From assembly GCA_039519185.1 (NCBI GenBank), contig CM076849.1:71729784-71793783 (forward strand): a stretch of DNA of 64,000 nucleotides, written 5' to 3'. Of the stretch, positions 45,644-57,504 are shown piece after piece; positions within the stretch are counted from its first letter, which is position 1, and each line of letters opens with the position of its first letter. The position numbers were made by a program, and so were the translations under genes. The notes under the pieces are model-generated. The model was not told where the DNA came from and searched no databases. It saw nothing but the letters and a program-made list of their open reading frames with translations. The DNA comes from Astragalus membranaceus. Lineage: Eukaryota > Streptophyta > Magnoliopsida > Fabales > Fabaceae.

Positions 45644-45724
<81 letters not shown>
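45631..45724. repeat. (AC)n(AT)n microsatellite, copy B
   Basis: It is the counterpart of 19342-19441 with about two fewer AC units and a slightly shorter AT tract. Confidence 0.95.
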
Positions 45725-45727
<3 letters not shown>

Positions 45728-46374
45728 ACTACGAATTGCTGATTGATATGATCGATATGATTTTTTTTTCAATAAGCATTGCTGATTGATATGCAATTTT
45801 ACAATCGAAAAGTACACACATATGAATAGATTGAAGTGGTATATATCTTCGTACCAAAACTTTGACCACATAAATTATAGTGATTTAATTACTTATTATA
45901 AGATAACATGAGTGACTACAGTACTAACCGGCAATCTTGATTTTTTTTTAAATTGAGATTCAAGTAATTACTTTCAACTCAGATTTGTTAGGTTGAATGG
46001 TTTTAGGTTTATAAAGTCTAAACATGGGTTGGTTAATATTATCTTGCAAAAAGCAAACTTGAGTTGGTTTTAGGTTTAATGTTCTTGGGGAACTTGACTT
46101 TTGTCACAGTACTGTATAATGGTCGTACGAAAATATATCCACCTGATGCACCAAAGTATAAAAAGCTTTTTCTTTCTTAGAAAGCATCGTCAATCGCCAA
46201 ATTAGGTTTATATGAGCATTGTAAAGATAGGAGTTCCATCCATCCATCTCATCCAAGAGAATGGTACTTATGCAAGTAGAGATTTGATGGTTTCGAATGA
46301 AAAATGATGATAGGTTTGCAATTGGATATTCTGGATAAGTTTAATTAATATTGTCTTCAATTTAAGTTAAGGTA

Positions 46375-46834
46375 GAGCATTTGGCTGATAAGCACTTCTC
46401 TGTTGAGGGTCAGTTGGAGTTCAAGGCTGTCCTCTTTGTCCCCAAGAGGGCACCTTTTGATCTCTTTGACACTAAGAAGAAGCCTAACAATATCAAATTG
46501 TATGTCCGTCGTGTCTTCATCATGGACAACTGTGAGGAGTTGATCCGTGAATATCTTAGCTTCGCTAAGGGTATTGTGGATTCTGAGGATCTTCCACTCA
46601 ACATGCATTTCAAGCGAAATGCTTCAACAGAACAAGATCCTGAAGGTTATCAGGAAGAACTTGGTTAAGAAGTGCATTGAGCTTCTCTTTGAGATTGCTG
46701 GGAACAAGGATTCACAGAATGTTGAAACTTGGACTGAGCATTGATGAATATGCTGGAGAAGAAGATGCTAACATGCCTCCACTTTAGGAAGCTGACGCAG
46801 AAGCCGACGGTAGCAAGATGGAGGAAGTTGATTA
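46375..46834 (+). pseudogene. HSP90 pseudogene, copy B
   Basis: It is the same defective fragment as at 20092, with the same frameshift after DLPLN, the same internal deletion, the same TAG before EADAEADGSKMEEVD and no visible difference in the coding part. The lesions therefore predate the duplication. Confidence 0.93.
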
Positions 46835-47439
46835 AATCTGACGTTATTGCCATTTAGAAAGGTGTGAGATTGAGGAACATCCTTTTACTATGTTTTTTGT
46901 GTTTAAATTTTGGATGTTGACAATTTAGGTTTAATTTCATGGGCCTGTTTGTGTAACTATTTTACTATCGTGAAAATATAAAGTTACTGGTAGAATGATT
47001 TATTTTCCTTAAAATTTTTACATTTTGCCGGAGTAAAATTTTTTAGGTAAATTGCGGAATATTTTTTTTTTGCTTTTTTTGGTATATTCACAATCATCTT
47101 GTTGTGAATAAATTTGGTAAAATAAAATAGAGCCGGTTGGAAAAATAAAAGAGACTCCAGGGCGAGTTGGCCTTCAAATATAGGGAAAGTCTTGACTTTT
47201 TGACATTCCTCCATCACCAACTTCCGAGAGCCTTCACTTCTTCTCTGTGGTGCCTTGTTGCGCTGTTGCCCATCCGAGTGGATGGAATTGATGGCGCGAA
47301 AATGATATCAACGTCATTGATGCGACGTTCTGACGGCCTACCTTTCGTAAATCGATGCAGCGAAGCGACAGTTCCCTAGGCAATATTCATTATGCCCTAT
47401 AGCTATAAATAGAAATCTCCACTAGTCATCTTCGTTTAC

Positions 47440-48591
47440 CACTACTAGAAATTCGCTAAATATTGACTGATTTAGCGACCAAAAAAAATTGGTCACTTTA
47501 GCGACCGATTTAGAGACCGATTCAATAGGAATAAAATACTTTTTGCTTAGTGACCGATTTTTCGGTCGCTAGCTTTGGAGACTGCTTTTTCGGTCACTAG
47601 TAGCGACCGATTTAGAGACCGATTCAATGTATAAAATACTTTTTACTTAGTGACCGATTTTATGGTCACTGGTATTTGTGACTGATATTTCGGTCGCTAA
47701 CCTTCCGCCAAAAAATTCGATTCCCTCTTTTTTTTTAACAAAAAATTTATTTCCCACATAACAAAATTCGTTCCCTCTATTTCCCACTACCCTCTTTTTT
47801 TTCAAAAAAAAAAATTAGTTCCCAGAATTAACGTTGAGAGAGGGAGGATATATCAAAACAAAAAACGTTGGAGATCCCTAATTCCTCTCACCGAAACCTG
47901 AATCTCTCACGCGGTGAACCCTAATTCCTCTCAGGCTCTCACCGAATCCTCGCGCGCTGCATCATCTCCACGCCGTGGAAAGGTGTGTCTCAGGGAAGCT
48001 TCACCGTCTCACTGCAGGTATGCCTCTTCTTTCTCGATCCTCCTTCCTTCATCTTCTTCCTTCGTTCTTTCTCGATCCACTGTACGTGAGGGTATGTATC
48101 AGTGAAATTGTAATGTTTTTTTTAAAGTTAATAAAGCTAGTTGAGATTATTGGGGTTTGCAATCTAAGATATTCAACCCTATATGTAGTTCCTGATATAA
48201 CACCAAAAAACTACAAAGACAGCAAGATTACTAAATAAGTTCATCGATAGACTTGCAAAATCCAGGACTACATAGCCTGAACCTAAAGAAGTAGCAAAAA
48301 GATCCCCTATTTAATCGACTCTTTGCCTTGTGAATAACAAAAAAATATTGTTGTCAAATAACAAAATAAACAAAAAAAATATATTAATTGCACCAGAATG
48401 ACCCACACAAAATAGCAGTATATTTTTAATTAATTTGAATTCAAAATGCACAAAAAATAGGAGTATATTTTTAAATCAAGTGACAGAATGACCCAAAAAA
48501 TAGCAGTATATTTTTAATATGAGTTTTAAATATTAAACTTAGAAAAAGAAAGTTGCTAATGGAATATAAGCATACCAAGGAGCAGAATAAG
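47440..48591 (+). mobile_element. 5' fragment of CACTA1 in copy B
   Basis: It starts at the true terminus CACTACTAGAAATTCGC after TTTAC and follows CACTA1 for 1152 bp with few differences. It is cut at AGCAGAATAAG, before the transposase-like exons. No right end is present, so it cannot move. Confidence 0.93.
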
Positions 48592-48704
48592 CACCAACTT
48601 CCGAGAGCCTTCACTTCTTCTCTGTGGTGCCTTGTTGCGCTGTTGCCCATCCGAGTGGATGGAATTGATGGCGCGAAAATGATATCAACGTCATTGATGG
48701 GACG
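48592..48704 (+). promoter_or_regulatory. Promoter-like segment, copy C, left of L4
   Basis: It equals 20933-21045 with one change near the end (GATGGGACG for GATGCGACG). It is split from the TATA part (57505-57586) by element L4. Confidence 0.7.
48700..48704. repeat. L4 target-site duplication GGACG, left copy
   Basis: GGACG recurs at 57500-57504 directly after the other LTR. Confidence 0.93.
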
Positions 48705-49099
48705 TGTAACACCCCGGTATTTTTATCGAGTAAAAATACCCAAGTGTACCATCATAAAATAATCAGAGATATTTTTCCTGTTTTAGATATTGAACATAAA
48801 TAAAAACAACTCATAACTTAGAGTCCAATATCCAAATACCAAGAAATAGCGGAAACGATTTTACAACTTTTACTGATACAAGTTATACAATCGAAAATAC
48901 AAAATCTCGAGGGAAAGACAATAACAATGAAAACTAAGTCTTCACCGTCTTCATATGCACACCACCTAGCTGTGCTTCTTCACCTTTTCTTTTTCCCCTG
49001 TTTCTCTGTAAAAACCACAAAATATAAACAGTGAGATACAATCTCAGTGAGTTCTACCGAGACCCCTACTAACACTCTCGGTCCATTTTTAAAACGTTT

Positions 49100-49335
49100 T
49101 TAAGATTCGACACAACACCGACCGCAATCCGCTTGCTAATCTCGGTGGACCATACAATAAGGCTTCGACCTAGTAAGACACCGGCTGCAATCTATTTGCG
49201 TCTCCCGATGAACTAGCATCCTAGGCCCTTCTACGTGACACCGGCTGCAATCTATTTGCGTCTCCCGGCGCACATAGTACAATACTTTTAACATAACACC
49301 GGCTGCAATCTATTTGCGTCTCCCGGCGAACCCCT
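49100..49335. repeat. GGCTGCAATCTATTTGCGTC minisatellite in the L4 LTR
   Basis: Three good copies of ACACCGGCTGCAATCTATTT plus GCGTCTCCCG (period about 60 bp) and one diverged copy (ACACCGACCGCAATCCGC) lie in a row. The other LTR repeats this at 55467-55695. Confidence 0.9.
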
Positions 49336-49810
49336 ATCCAATAACAGTTCCGCTATTGGCCTCAGAGCCTAGGGTAAGGGATCATGACTTCCCCGCCTAG
49401 TATGTTAACATGGGTCGTCACCCAAACTCGATATAATATATATATATATATCTACAATAATATGAACATTTAGTTCATTTACATTCAGACCTATAACTGA
49501 ACATAACACCCGCATCGGGCCGTTTCCCATAGTCGATATAATTTATATATCGTGAATCGTAGACCGGTTTATTATCAATAAACATATCCGCACACGTGTA
49601 CTATTAGTCGGTTTTTCGAAACGATCTATAACTTCAAAAACAGTTCATTATACAATTTAAATCATTTATTCGATTAGGCCTTAAAAATAGAATATTCAGT
49701 TAGGCCTCTGAATAAGCTTTCCAACGCATCTTAGAACACCTCAATCGGGTTCCCGGATCAAAAGTTATTGCGAAACGAAAAACAGTGTTTGGTTGCTGAA
49801 AATCTGTCAA

Positions 49811-49925
49811 CTGGCGCGGGAGTGGCGCGCCGCGAGCAAGTGGCGCGCGAACAGACAGCAAGTTCTGCCCAATGGCGCGTGAGTGGCGCGCCGCGCGCAA
49901 GTGGCGCGTGGGTTGACAGCAGGGG
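49811..49925. repeat. GGCGCG palindromic cassettes in the L4 3' LTR
   Basis: The unit TGGCGCGNGAGTGGCGCGCC, then GCGNGCAAGTGGCGCG, occurs twice, separated by AACAGACAGCAAGTTCTGCC. The copy in the 5' LTR (56172-56285) is more regular (GGCGCGCGAGTGGCGCGCCG). Confidence 0.85.
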
Positions 49926-51136
49926 GTCTGTCAAGGGCAGATTTTGGCGGTTTCGCGCGAAAATCGCGATTCCGCTTAATTCCGATTCTCGTTCCGATTG
50001 AAAACAGTTTTCACACACATATAATCAAACCCAATCAACATCAAACAATCAATAAAAATCTTAATCAAATCGAAGTTTATCAAAATACGACGATTTTCCA
50101 AATAACGGTTTTAAATCAAAATCTCTCGAATCAAATCACCCAAAAATTCCATTTTAACGCGATGCAACCCGAGACTCGCCCCAATCGATTCCTAACCCGA
50201 ATCAGACAATATCAAGTAATATTCCAGACTAGCGAAAGCGATAAAACAGTTAATTCGAAAAACCAAAAATCCTAAACGTGAGTAGAACTCACCCTTGAAG
50301 CGTGAACCACGATCGAGCCGAAATCACCGAGTAGCCACACGAACGCTCCCCGCTCCGGCGACACCCAATCCGCTTCCAAAGCTTTCCGCTCGATCACGAA
50401 ACCTCTTTTTGACCGAAATGCCGAATTCCTCGAAATCTTCCCCGAACACTATTCATCTTCTTCTTCAAGCTCAAAATCACTATTCATCCAAAAACCCCAA
50501 ATTTGGATTCTCAAACCCTAACTCTCCCAACCTTCCAATCGAACATCAATCTGCTTTCCACCTTCATCGGGTTGCCTTCTAATCATCCGTAAACCATCAC
50601 ATCATCATCAAAAACCGAAATCCTTCCCCAAAACCTTCAATGTTCGAAAATGACAAAGTGAGAGAGAGTGAGTTGATCATGTTGATGCTGGTACCAAATC
50701 GAAGAGGAAGTAACGCTGAACATTTTTCGTGTTGGAAGGAAGTCGTTTCGATGAGCCGAAGTCCTCCCTTTTTCCTCTTCTTCCTCCTCACCCATTCTTT
50801 CTTCTTTCTCTTTTCTCTCCTTTTCTCTCATCTGTTTCTCTCCCTCGCATTCTTTCTTCCTTTCTTAATTAATTCTCTTCTTTCCTTTTTAACACACACA
50901 CACGCGTACACATATATATTTATTTAATATATAAGCTGTAACGCGGTCAAATTACCATATTGATTGAAATCTCTTATTTCGATTCCAAAACTTCGTTGAT
51001 CCGTATTATCCGGTTAACGATCCGATGACAACCAATAAATAATTTTAGCACTCATTAAATTTACCCGTTAAGTACTAAATTGGTTTAATTGGGTTAACAC
51101 CCAAATAATTCTACTAATTATTTTCAGGATGTTACA

Positions 51137-52185
51137 TTCTCCCCAACTTGAAAGAATTTTGTCCTCAAAATTTCGCTAAGTCTTTCATCCGACTAACCGA
51201 GGATCGATATTCTGAGAAAGGTCTAAATTTGTTAGAAAACATTCTTGAATTAACGAAATGAGTGTAGAAAATCTTCCCAAAGTTGGCACATAAATCTCCA
51301 CGTATGATCCACTACTACCTTGATACGAACTCTCTGGTTTCGAATCAACACGAGAAACTTCTCTTTCGCCTACATAGGCTCGGCACCGCGTTCGAAAACA
51401 ATTCCGAAGCTTCATTCCAGTTATCCTCGCTTACTCCCCAACTTTGATTAATCTAAATCAAATGGTCTAATACAAGACACTTGATAGAATATATGTTGAA
51501 TATGAGATCCACAACTGGTACTCCACGGTAGAGATAAGTACAAACATGATTTTCTCGAAGGGTGTAAACACGTTCTCCGCAAATCTTCTAATATCCTTAA
51601 CGGTTCTCGTATATACCGACAATGTGACGAAAAAGTCACTTGTGAAACTTCTTGACTCGCCCCCAAGATTTCGAGATAATACTTCTCGAAAGAAGATGAA
51701 ATAAGGATTTACCGGAAACGTTTATCTTAAACGTAGAAATAAACCACGGGGACACCAAATAAATTAAATGTAACGAAAATCACCTCAGTTGTTCTCCAAA
51801 CAACTATCAAACAGAACTCAGAGCTCCTTTCCGAATTAGTCCACAGCGTTGAGAGCTTCCCCTCAACCTCAGTAATCCTCCTAGGATTTTCCTCCTCAAT
51901 CATATTCTATTAGCCTCTTAATTCGTTCCCAAAATTAACTTTAGCATGCGGGTTTTCACAAAAACGAATTTTTTTTTTCAAAACTATCACGCCGCACACC
52001 AAGCTTCACTTTGGAAATTTCAGTCACTTGCAAGCAGATCCATCAATTAATCCTTTGATGTTTATTCGCAACGTGAAAACAGTCAGCAGTTACCTCATTT
52101 ACATATTCGTATTCACGTTCGACTTGTCAAACGGAATCACATAATACTATCTCCTTGTTAACCTTCACAAGGAGAGGTTAACAAA
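51137..52185 (-). other. L4 interior, eroded integrase region
   Basis: Starting with the polypurine complement TTCTCCCCAACTTG and the last pol codons, this kilobase keeps only scattered integrase C-terminal similarity and no open frame. The DDE core expected here is absent. Confidence 0.65.
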
Positions 52186-54623
52186 CTAATACCTCGCCAC
52201 TAATACATCTGCTTTATATTCTGGGCACCCTGGAACAGAATATAAACTTCGGTGTGCTTCCTCTAACACTTGCCTTTTATTGTTCTCATCATCGGCCGCA
52301 CAGATTCTACCGTTGAAACGACTGACTCCATCGCTATCCATGGTAAAATCTGGAAATACCTTTTGTGATTGTAGCTTCACATCAACTTCCTGTGCTAAGC
52401 GTATAGAATCCCTTAGGGAACTAGAGATCCTCATATGGCTCAACACTAACCGGTTCCTCCTTGATCTTGAATTCAGATCTAAGTCTCTGAAAGACTCTGA
52501 TAATTCCATCTAATGCATCATAATTCTGCCGTGTGGAGCGATTTCCTACTACTCGCATCAGCTACAACATTGGAATTTCCTGGATGATACTTCAACCCGA
52601 AGTCATAATCCTTCAGAAATTCTACACACTTCTCTGCCTGCTATTCAGTTCTTTCTGATCAAACAGATACCTTAAACTCTTGTGACCACTAGAGACTTCG
52701 AAACGAGACCCATACAGGTAACGTCTCCAAATCTTCAGTGCATACACATTAGCTGCCAACTCATAATCATGAGTCGGATAACTCTTCTCATGAGACCTTA
52801 CTTGTCTGGAAGCATAAGCTACCACTGGTTGATTTTGCATTAGAATACATCCTAAACCCTTCCCTGAATCGTCATTGAAAATTTAAAATTCCAATGACAG
52901 GTCTGGAAGAATCAGGATTGGAGCAGAAGTCAAAATCTTCAACTCTTGAAAACGTTCTTCACAATCGGCATCCCACGTAAACGGATGACCCTTACGAGTT
53001 AACCGAGTAAGTGGAAAACTAACCGTGAGAACCCTTGGACAATTCTCTTATAGTACCCGGCTAGATCCAGAAACTTTTGATCTCTGCGACTGATGTTGGT
53101 CACTCCCATTCAACACCGCTTCCTTCTTACTGGGATCTACAGAAACTCCCGACTTGGGAAAATCACATGTCCCAAAGACTTTACCTCCGACACCCAAAAA
53201 TCACACTCCCAAGGTTTCAAATACAACTTATTTTCTCGGAGTACTCTCAGAACAATGCGGAGGTGTTAAACATGCTCCTCAATGGTCTTCGAGTACACCA
53301 CGACATCATCGATGAAAATGACTACAAACTGATCAAGGTACGCGTGGAAGACTCGGTTCATGTAGTCCATGAATACCGCTGGAGCATTAGGTAGACCGGA
53401 AGGCATCACTACTAACTCGTAATGTCCATACCTAGAACGGGAAGCTGTCTTCGAAATATCTAAGGATCTAACTTTTATTTGATGATGTACTGACCTCAGA
53501 TCAATTTTAGAAACACTGCAGCACCTCAAATTGCTCAAGCAAATCGTCTATCCTTGGTAAGGGATATTTATTCCTGATCGTCACTTTGTTAAGTTGTCGA
53601 TAATCATTGCACAATCTCATGCTACCATTTTTCCTTTTGACTAACCACACCAGAACACTCCCTAGAAAAGCACTCAGTCGAATAAATTTCTTTAACATCG
53701 ACTCTTCCAGTTGAGACTCCATTTCCTTTAACTCGAAAGAAACCTTCAATAAGAAACAGTAGATATCGATCCTCTACCGGAATCAATTCTATAGTAAACT
53801 CTACCTCTCGCTCTGGAGGTTCAGAAGAAACTTCATCGTGAAAACATCCTGAAAGTCATTCACAACCTGAATATTCGCCAAATCTAAACTAGTTTCAGTG
53901 GATGCAGATAACATACTAACATGTGCTTCCGCACCTTGGAGTGAAGATGGACCGTCTAAGGTGAATTAGGCAACCGCTTCAGAATTTGTCCTAGACAATT
54001 CAACTGATTCTGAAGCGAAGCTGATAGTTGATTAACACAGTCGATTGCAACATGATTTGCAGTCATCCAATTCGTACCCAAAATGGTGTCCACACTTCTC
54101 CCAGGCAAACAAATATTCCTTCTACGAAATTTCTGTCTCCTGTAACACGTAGGCAATTCTGACACAAAGATTGGGTCTGGACACGACCCTTAGCCGTAGT
54201 TAAGATAGTCATCGGCTCGGATAGCGATGATAAGGCTCATCCCAACCGATTCACACGCGATCGGGATATACAGCAATAGGTTGCACCCGAACCATATAAT
54301 ATACTGATCGAGTTATTGAAAACTGATCCCATACCCCTCAGTAGATTGTCAGCAGTCGTAACTGTCTAAACATTCAGAATGTTGACTCGTCCTTGCCTTA
54401 GAGCTGCTTGTAACTCTTTGAAACTCTTCCTTACGGGGCACTCTTTACCATAGTGACCCTCTACATTTCTATAATAGCACCGATTAGATCTTCGCTTGCA
54501 ATCACCGCTGTGAGGCTTTCCACAGTTAGAACATCTTCTGACCTTTGTAGAATCAAAGAATTGCATCTGCTTTTCCTTTGATGAAATTATCTTAGGACTT
54601 TGCATTCGGAGTTGATAAATCAA
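52186..54623 (-). pseudogene. L4 gag-pol remnants
   Basis: Pieces in element order are listed here. 54623-54366: zinc knuckle, CSNCGKPHSGDC and a second, damaged CYYRNVEGHYGKEC. 54165-53956: protease, DTILGTNWMTANHVAIDC. 53749-53507: RT start, KRKNGSMRLCNDYRQLNKVT and KYPLPRIDDL. 53538-53266: RT, HYELVVMPSGLPNAPAVFM with FIDDVVVYS as catalytic box. 52840-52622: RNase H, YASRQVRSHEKSYPTHDYEL and SLRYLFDQKELNSRQR. 52509-52186: start of the integrase zinc domain. Several frameshifts and stops separate them. Confidence 0.9.
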
Positions 54624-55058
54624 CTACCTCCTTCCCTTTCCCATATTCCTTATGAGATCATCCTCGGCGACATAGGCTGGTTGCGCTAAGGCAACATAAT
54701 TGGTAATAGTATAAGAACTGAGACCCTAAGTCATAAAAGCACTAAGGCCCCTCTTATACTTCTGCATTCTCCCTTCGTCATCCGAAGCTTACTTTACCAC
54801 TTGGTAAAACCGAAACAAATTTTCCAAACTTAGCGGTGTATCCTTCCACCGTCATGTCACCTTTCCTGAGGATGCACCGGTTGGAGATTTCGATCTTGGT
54901 CGAGGATTGCGTCTTGATCATCCCTCCATAATTCCGCTTATGATGCACTAAGTATTAAGTTGATCAGGCTCAATGTCTCTTAGCATCACAAGTGTAATTA
55001 CAACAAGGACTAACAAGGAATCGACTCAACCCTAAACTAAGTCCGACTAGGTCGAACT

Positions 55059-55070
55059 GCTCTGATACCA
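55059..55070 (-). promoter_or_regulatory. L4 primer-binding site, tRNA-Met type
   Basis: The minus strand reads TGGTATCAGAGC two bases inside the 5' LTR end (TGTTACAG then T). Confidence 0.92.
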
Positions 55071-55072
55071 AC

Positions 55073-57499
55073 TGTAACACCCCGGTATTTTTATCGAGTA
55101 AAAATACCCAAGTGTACCATCATAAAATAATCAGAGATATTTTTCCTGTTTTAGATATTGAACATAAATAAAACAACTCATAACTTAGAGTCCAATATCC
55201 AAATACCAAGAAATAGCGAAAACGATTTTACAACTTTTACTGATACAAGTTATACAATCGAAAATACAAAATCTCGAGGGAAAGACAATAACAATGAAAA
55301 CTAAGTCTTCACCGTCTTCATATGCACACCACCTAGCTGTGCTTCTTCACCTTTTCTTTTTCCCCTGTTTCTCTGTAAAAACCACAAAATATAAACAGTG
55401 AGATACAATCTCAGTGAGTTCTACCGAGACCCCTACTAACACTCTCGGTCCATTTTTAAAACGTTTTTAAGATTCGACACAACACCGACCGCAATCCGCT
55501 TGCTAATCTCGGTGGACCATACAATAAGGCTTCGACCTAGTAAGACACCGGCTGCAATCTATTTGCGTCTCCCGATGAACTAGCATCCTAGGCCCTTCTA
55601 CGTGACACCGACTGCAATCTATTTGCGTCTCCCGGCGCACATAGTACAATACTTTTAACATAACACCGGCTGCAATCTATTTGCGTCTCCCGGCGAACCC
55701 CTATCCAATAACAGTTCCGCTATTGGCCTCCGAGCCTAGGGTAAGGGATCATGACTTCCCCGCCTAGTATGTTAACATGGGTCGTCACCCAAACTCGATA
55801 TAATATATATATCTACAATAATATGAACATTTAGTTCATTTACATTCAGACCTATAACTGAACATAACACCCGCATCAGGCCGTTTCCCATAGTCGATAT
55901 AATTTATATATCGTGAATCGTAGACCGGTTTATTATCAATAAACATATCCGCACACGTATACTATTAGTGGGTTTTTCGAAACGATCTATAACTTCAAAA
56001 ACAGTTCATTATACAATTTAAATCATTTATTTGATTAGGCCTTAAAAATAGAATATTCAGTTAGGCCTCTGAATAAGCTTTCCAACGCATCTTAGAACAC
56101 CTCAATCGGGTTCCCGGATCAAAAGTTATTGCGAAACGAAAAACAGTGTTTGGTTGCTGAAAATCTGTCAACTGGCGCGCGAGTGGCGCGCCGCGCGCAA
56201 GTGGCGCGCGAACAGACAGCAAGTTCTGCCCAATGGCGCGCGAGTGGCGCGCCGCGCGCAAGTGGCGCGTGGGTTGACAGCAGGGGGTCTGTCAAGGGAA
56301 GATTTTGGCGGTTTCGCGCGAAAATCGCGATTCCGCTTAATTCCGATTCTCGTTCCGATTGAAAACAATTTTCACACACATATAATCAAACCCAATCAAC
56401 ATCAAACAATCAATCAAAATCTTAATCAAATCGAAGTTTATCAAAATACGACGATTTTCCAAATAACGGTTTTAAATCAAAATCTCTCGAATCAAATCAC
56501 CCAAAAATTCCATTTTAACGCGACGCAACCCGAGACTCGCCCCAATCGATTCCTAACCCGAATCAGACAATATCAAGTAATATTCCAGACCAGCGAAAGC
56601 GATAAAACAGTTAATTCGAAAAACCAAAAATCCTAAACGTGAGTAGAACTCACCCTTGAAGCGTGAACCACGATCGAGCCGAAATCACCGAGTAGCCACA
56701 CGAACGCTCCCCGCTCCGGCGACACCCAATCCACTTCCAAAGCTTTCCGCTCGATCACGAAACCTCTTTTTGACCGAAATGCCGAATTCCTCGAAATCTT
56801 CCCCGAACACTATTCATCTTCTTCTTCGAGCTCAAAATCACTATTCATCCAAAAACCCCAAATTTGGATTCTCAAACCCTAACTCTCCCAACCTTCCAAT
56901 CGAACATCAATCCGCTTTCCACCTTCATCGGGTTGCCTTCTAATCATCCGTAAACCATCACATCATCATCAAAAACCGAAATCCTTCCCCAAAACCTTCA
57001 ATGTTCGAAAATGGCAAAGTGAGAGAGAGTGAGTTGATCATGTTGATGCTGGTACCAAATCGAAGAGGAAGTAACGCTGAACATTTTTCGTGTTGGAAGG
57101 AAGTCGTTTCGATGAGCCGAAGTCCTCCCTTTTTCCTCTTCTTCCTCCTCACCCATTCTTTCTTCTTTCTATTTTCTCTCCTTTTCTCTCTTCTGTTTCT
57201 CTCCCTCGCATTCTTTCTTCCTTTCTTAATTAATTCTCTTCTTTCCTTTTTAACACACACACACACGTACACATATATATATTTATTTAATATATAAGCT
57301 GTAACGCGGTCAAATTACCATATTGATTGAAATCTCTTATTTCGATTCCAAAACTTCGTTGATCCGTATTATCCGGTTAACGATCCGATGACAACCAATA
57401 AATAATTTTAGCACTCATTAAATTTACCCGTTAAGTACTAAATTGGTTTAATTGGGTTAACACCCAAATAATTCTACTAATTATTTTCAGGATGTTACA
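55073..57499 (-). repeat. L4 5' LTR
   Basis: It is the partner of 48705-51136 with few differences (a shorter TA tract near 55805, one fewer A near 55170, and cassette base changes). It has the same modules: minisatellite 55467-55695, block 56040-56090, cassettes 56172-56285. Confidence 0.95.
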
Positions 57500-57504
57500 G
57501 GACG
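57500..57504. repeat. L4 target-site duplication GGACG, right copy
   Basis: It matches 48700-48704. Confidence 0.93.

Larger units (their letters stand above)
44655..48591. repeat. Duplicate copy B of 18378-22310
   Basis: From GAGGCGTCTTGCGAC at 44667 onward the sequence follows 18378 at an offset of about 26.28 kb with roughly 99% identity, through the copia LTR, microsatellite, HSP90 pseudogene, TATA segment and the first 1152 bp of CACTA1. The left junction is at CTACAG, shared by the CACTA2 end and the copia LTR. A 60-bp stretch (CGCAAATTCCCCGAGG unit) is repeated there. The right junction, AATAAG to CACCAAC, lies inside CACTA1. Confidence 0.93.
48705..51136 (-). repeat. L4 3' LTR
   Basis: It runs TGTAACACCCCGGTA..GGATGTTACA. 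It contains the GGCTGCAATCTATTTGCGTC array (49130-49330), the 51-bp block at 49679-49729, GGCGCG cassettes at 49811-49925, and a CT-rich segment at 50750-50890. No gene is seen. Confidence 0.95.
48705..57499 (-). mobile_element. L4, complete but coding-dead Ty3/gypsy element
   Basis: LTRs of 2432 bp and 2427 bp flank 3.94 kb of interior, with polypurine tract, tRNA-Met primer site and the GGACG duplication. The LTRs are about 98% identical by eye. The interior has gag knuckle, protease, RT and RNase H remnants with many stops and frameshifts, and lacks the integrase core. The order PR-RT-RH and the sequences fit chromoviruses. Confidence 0.95.

Noticed and set aside
49100..49335. CRISPR-like array
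   Set aside because: Three to four units with irregular spacing within a plant LTR, with the array duplicated in both LTRs. It is a minisatellite.
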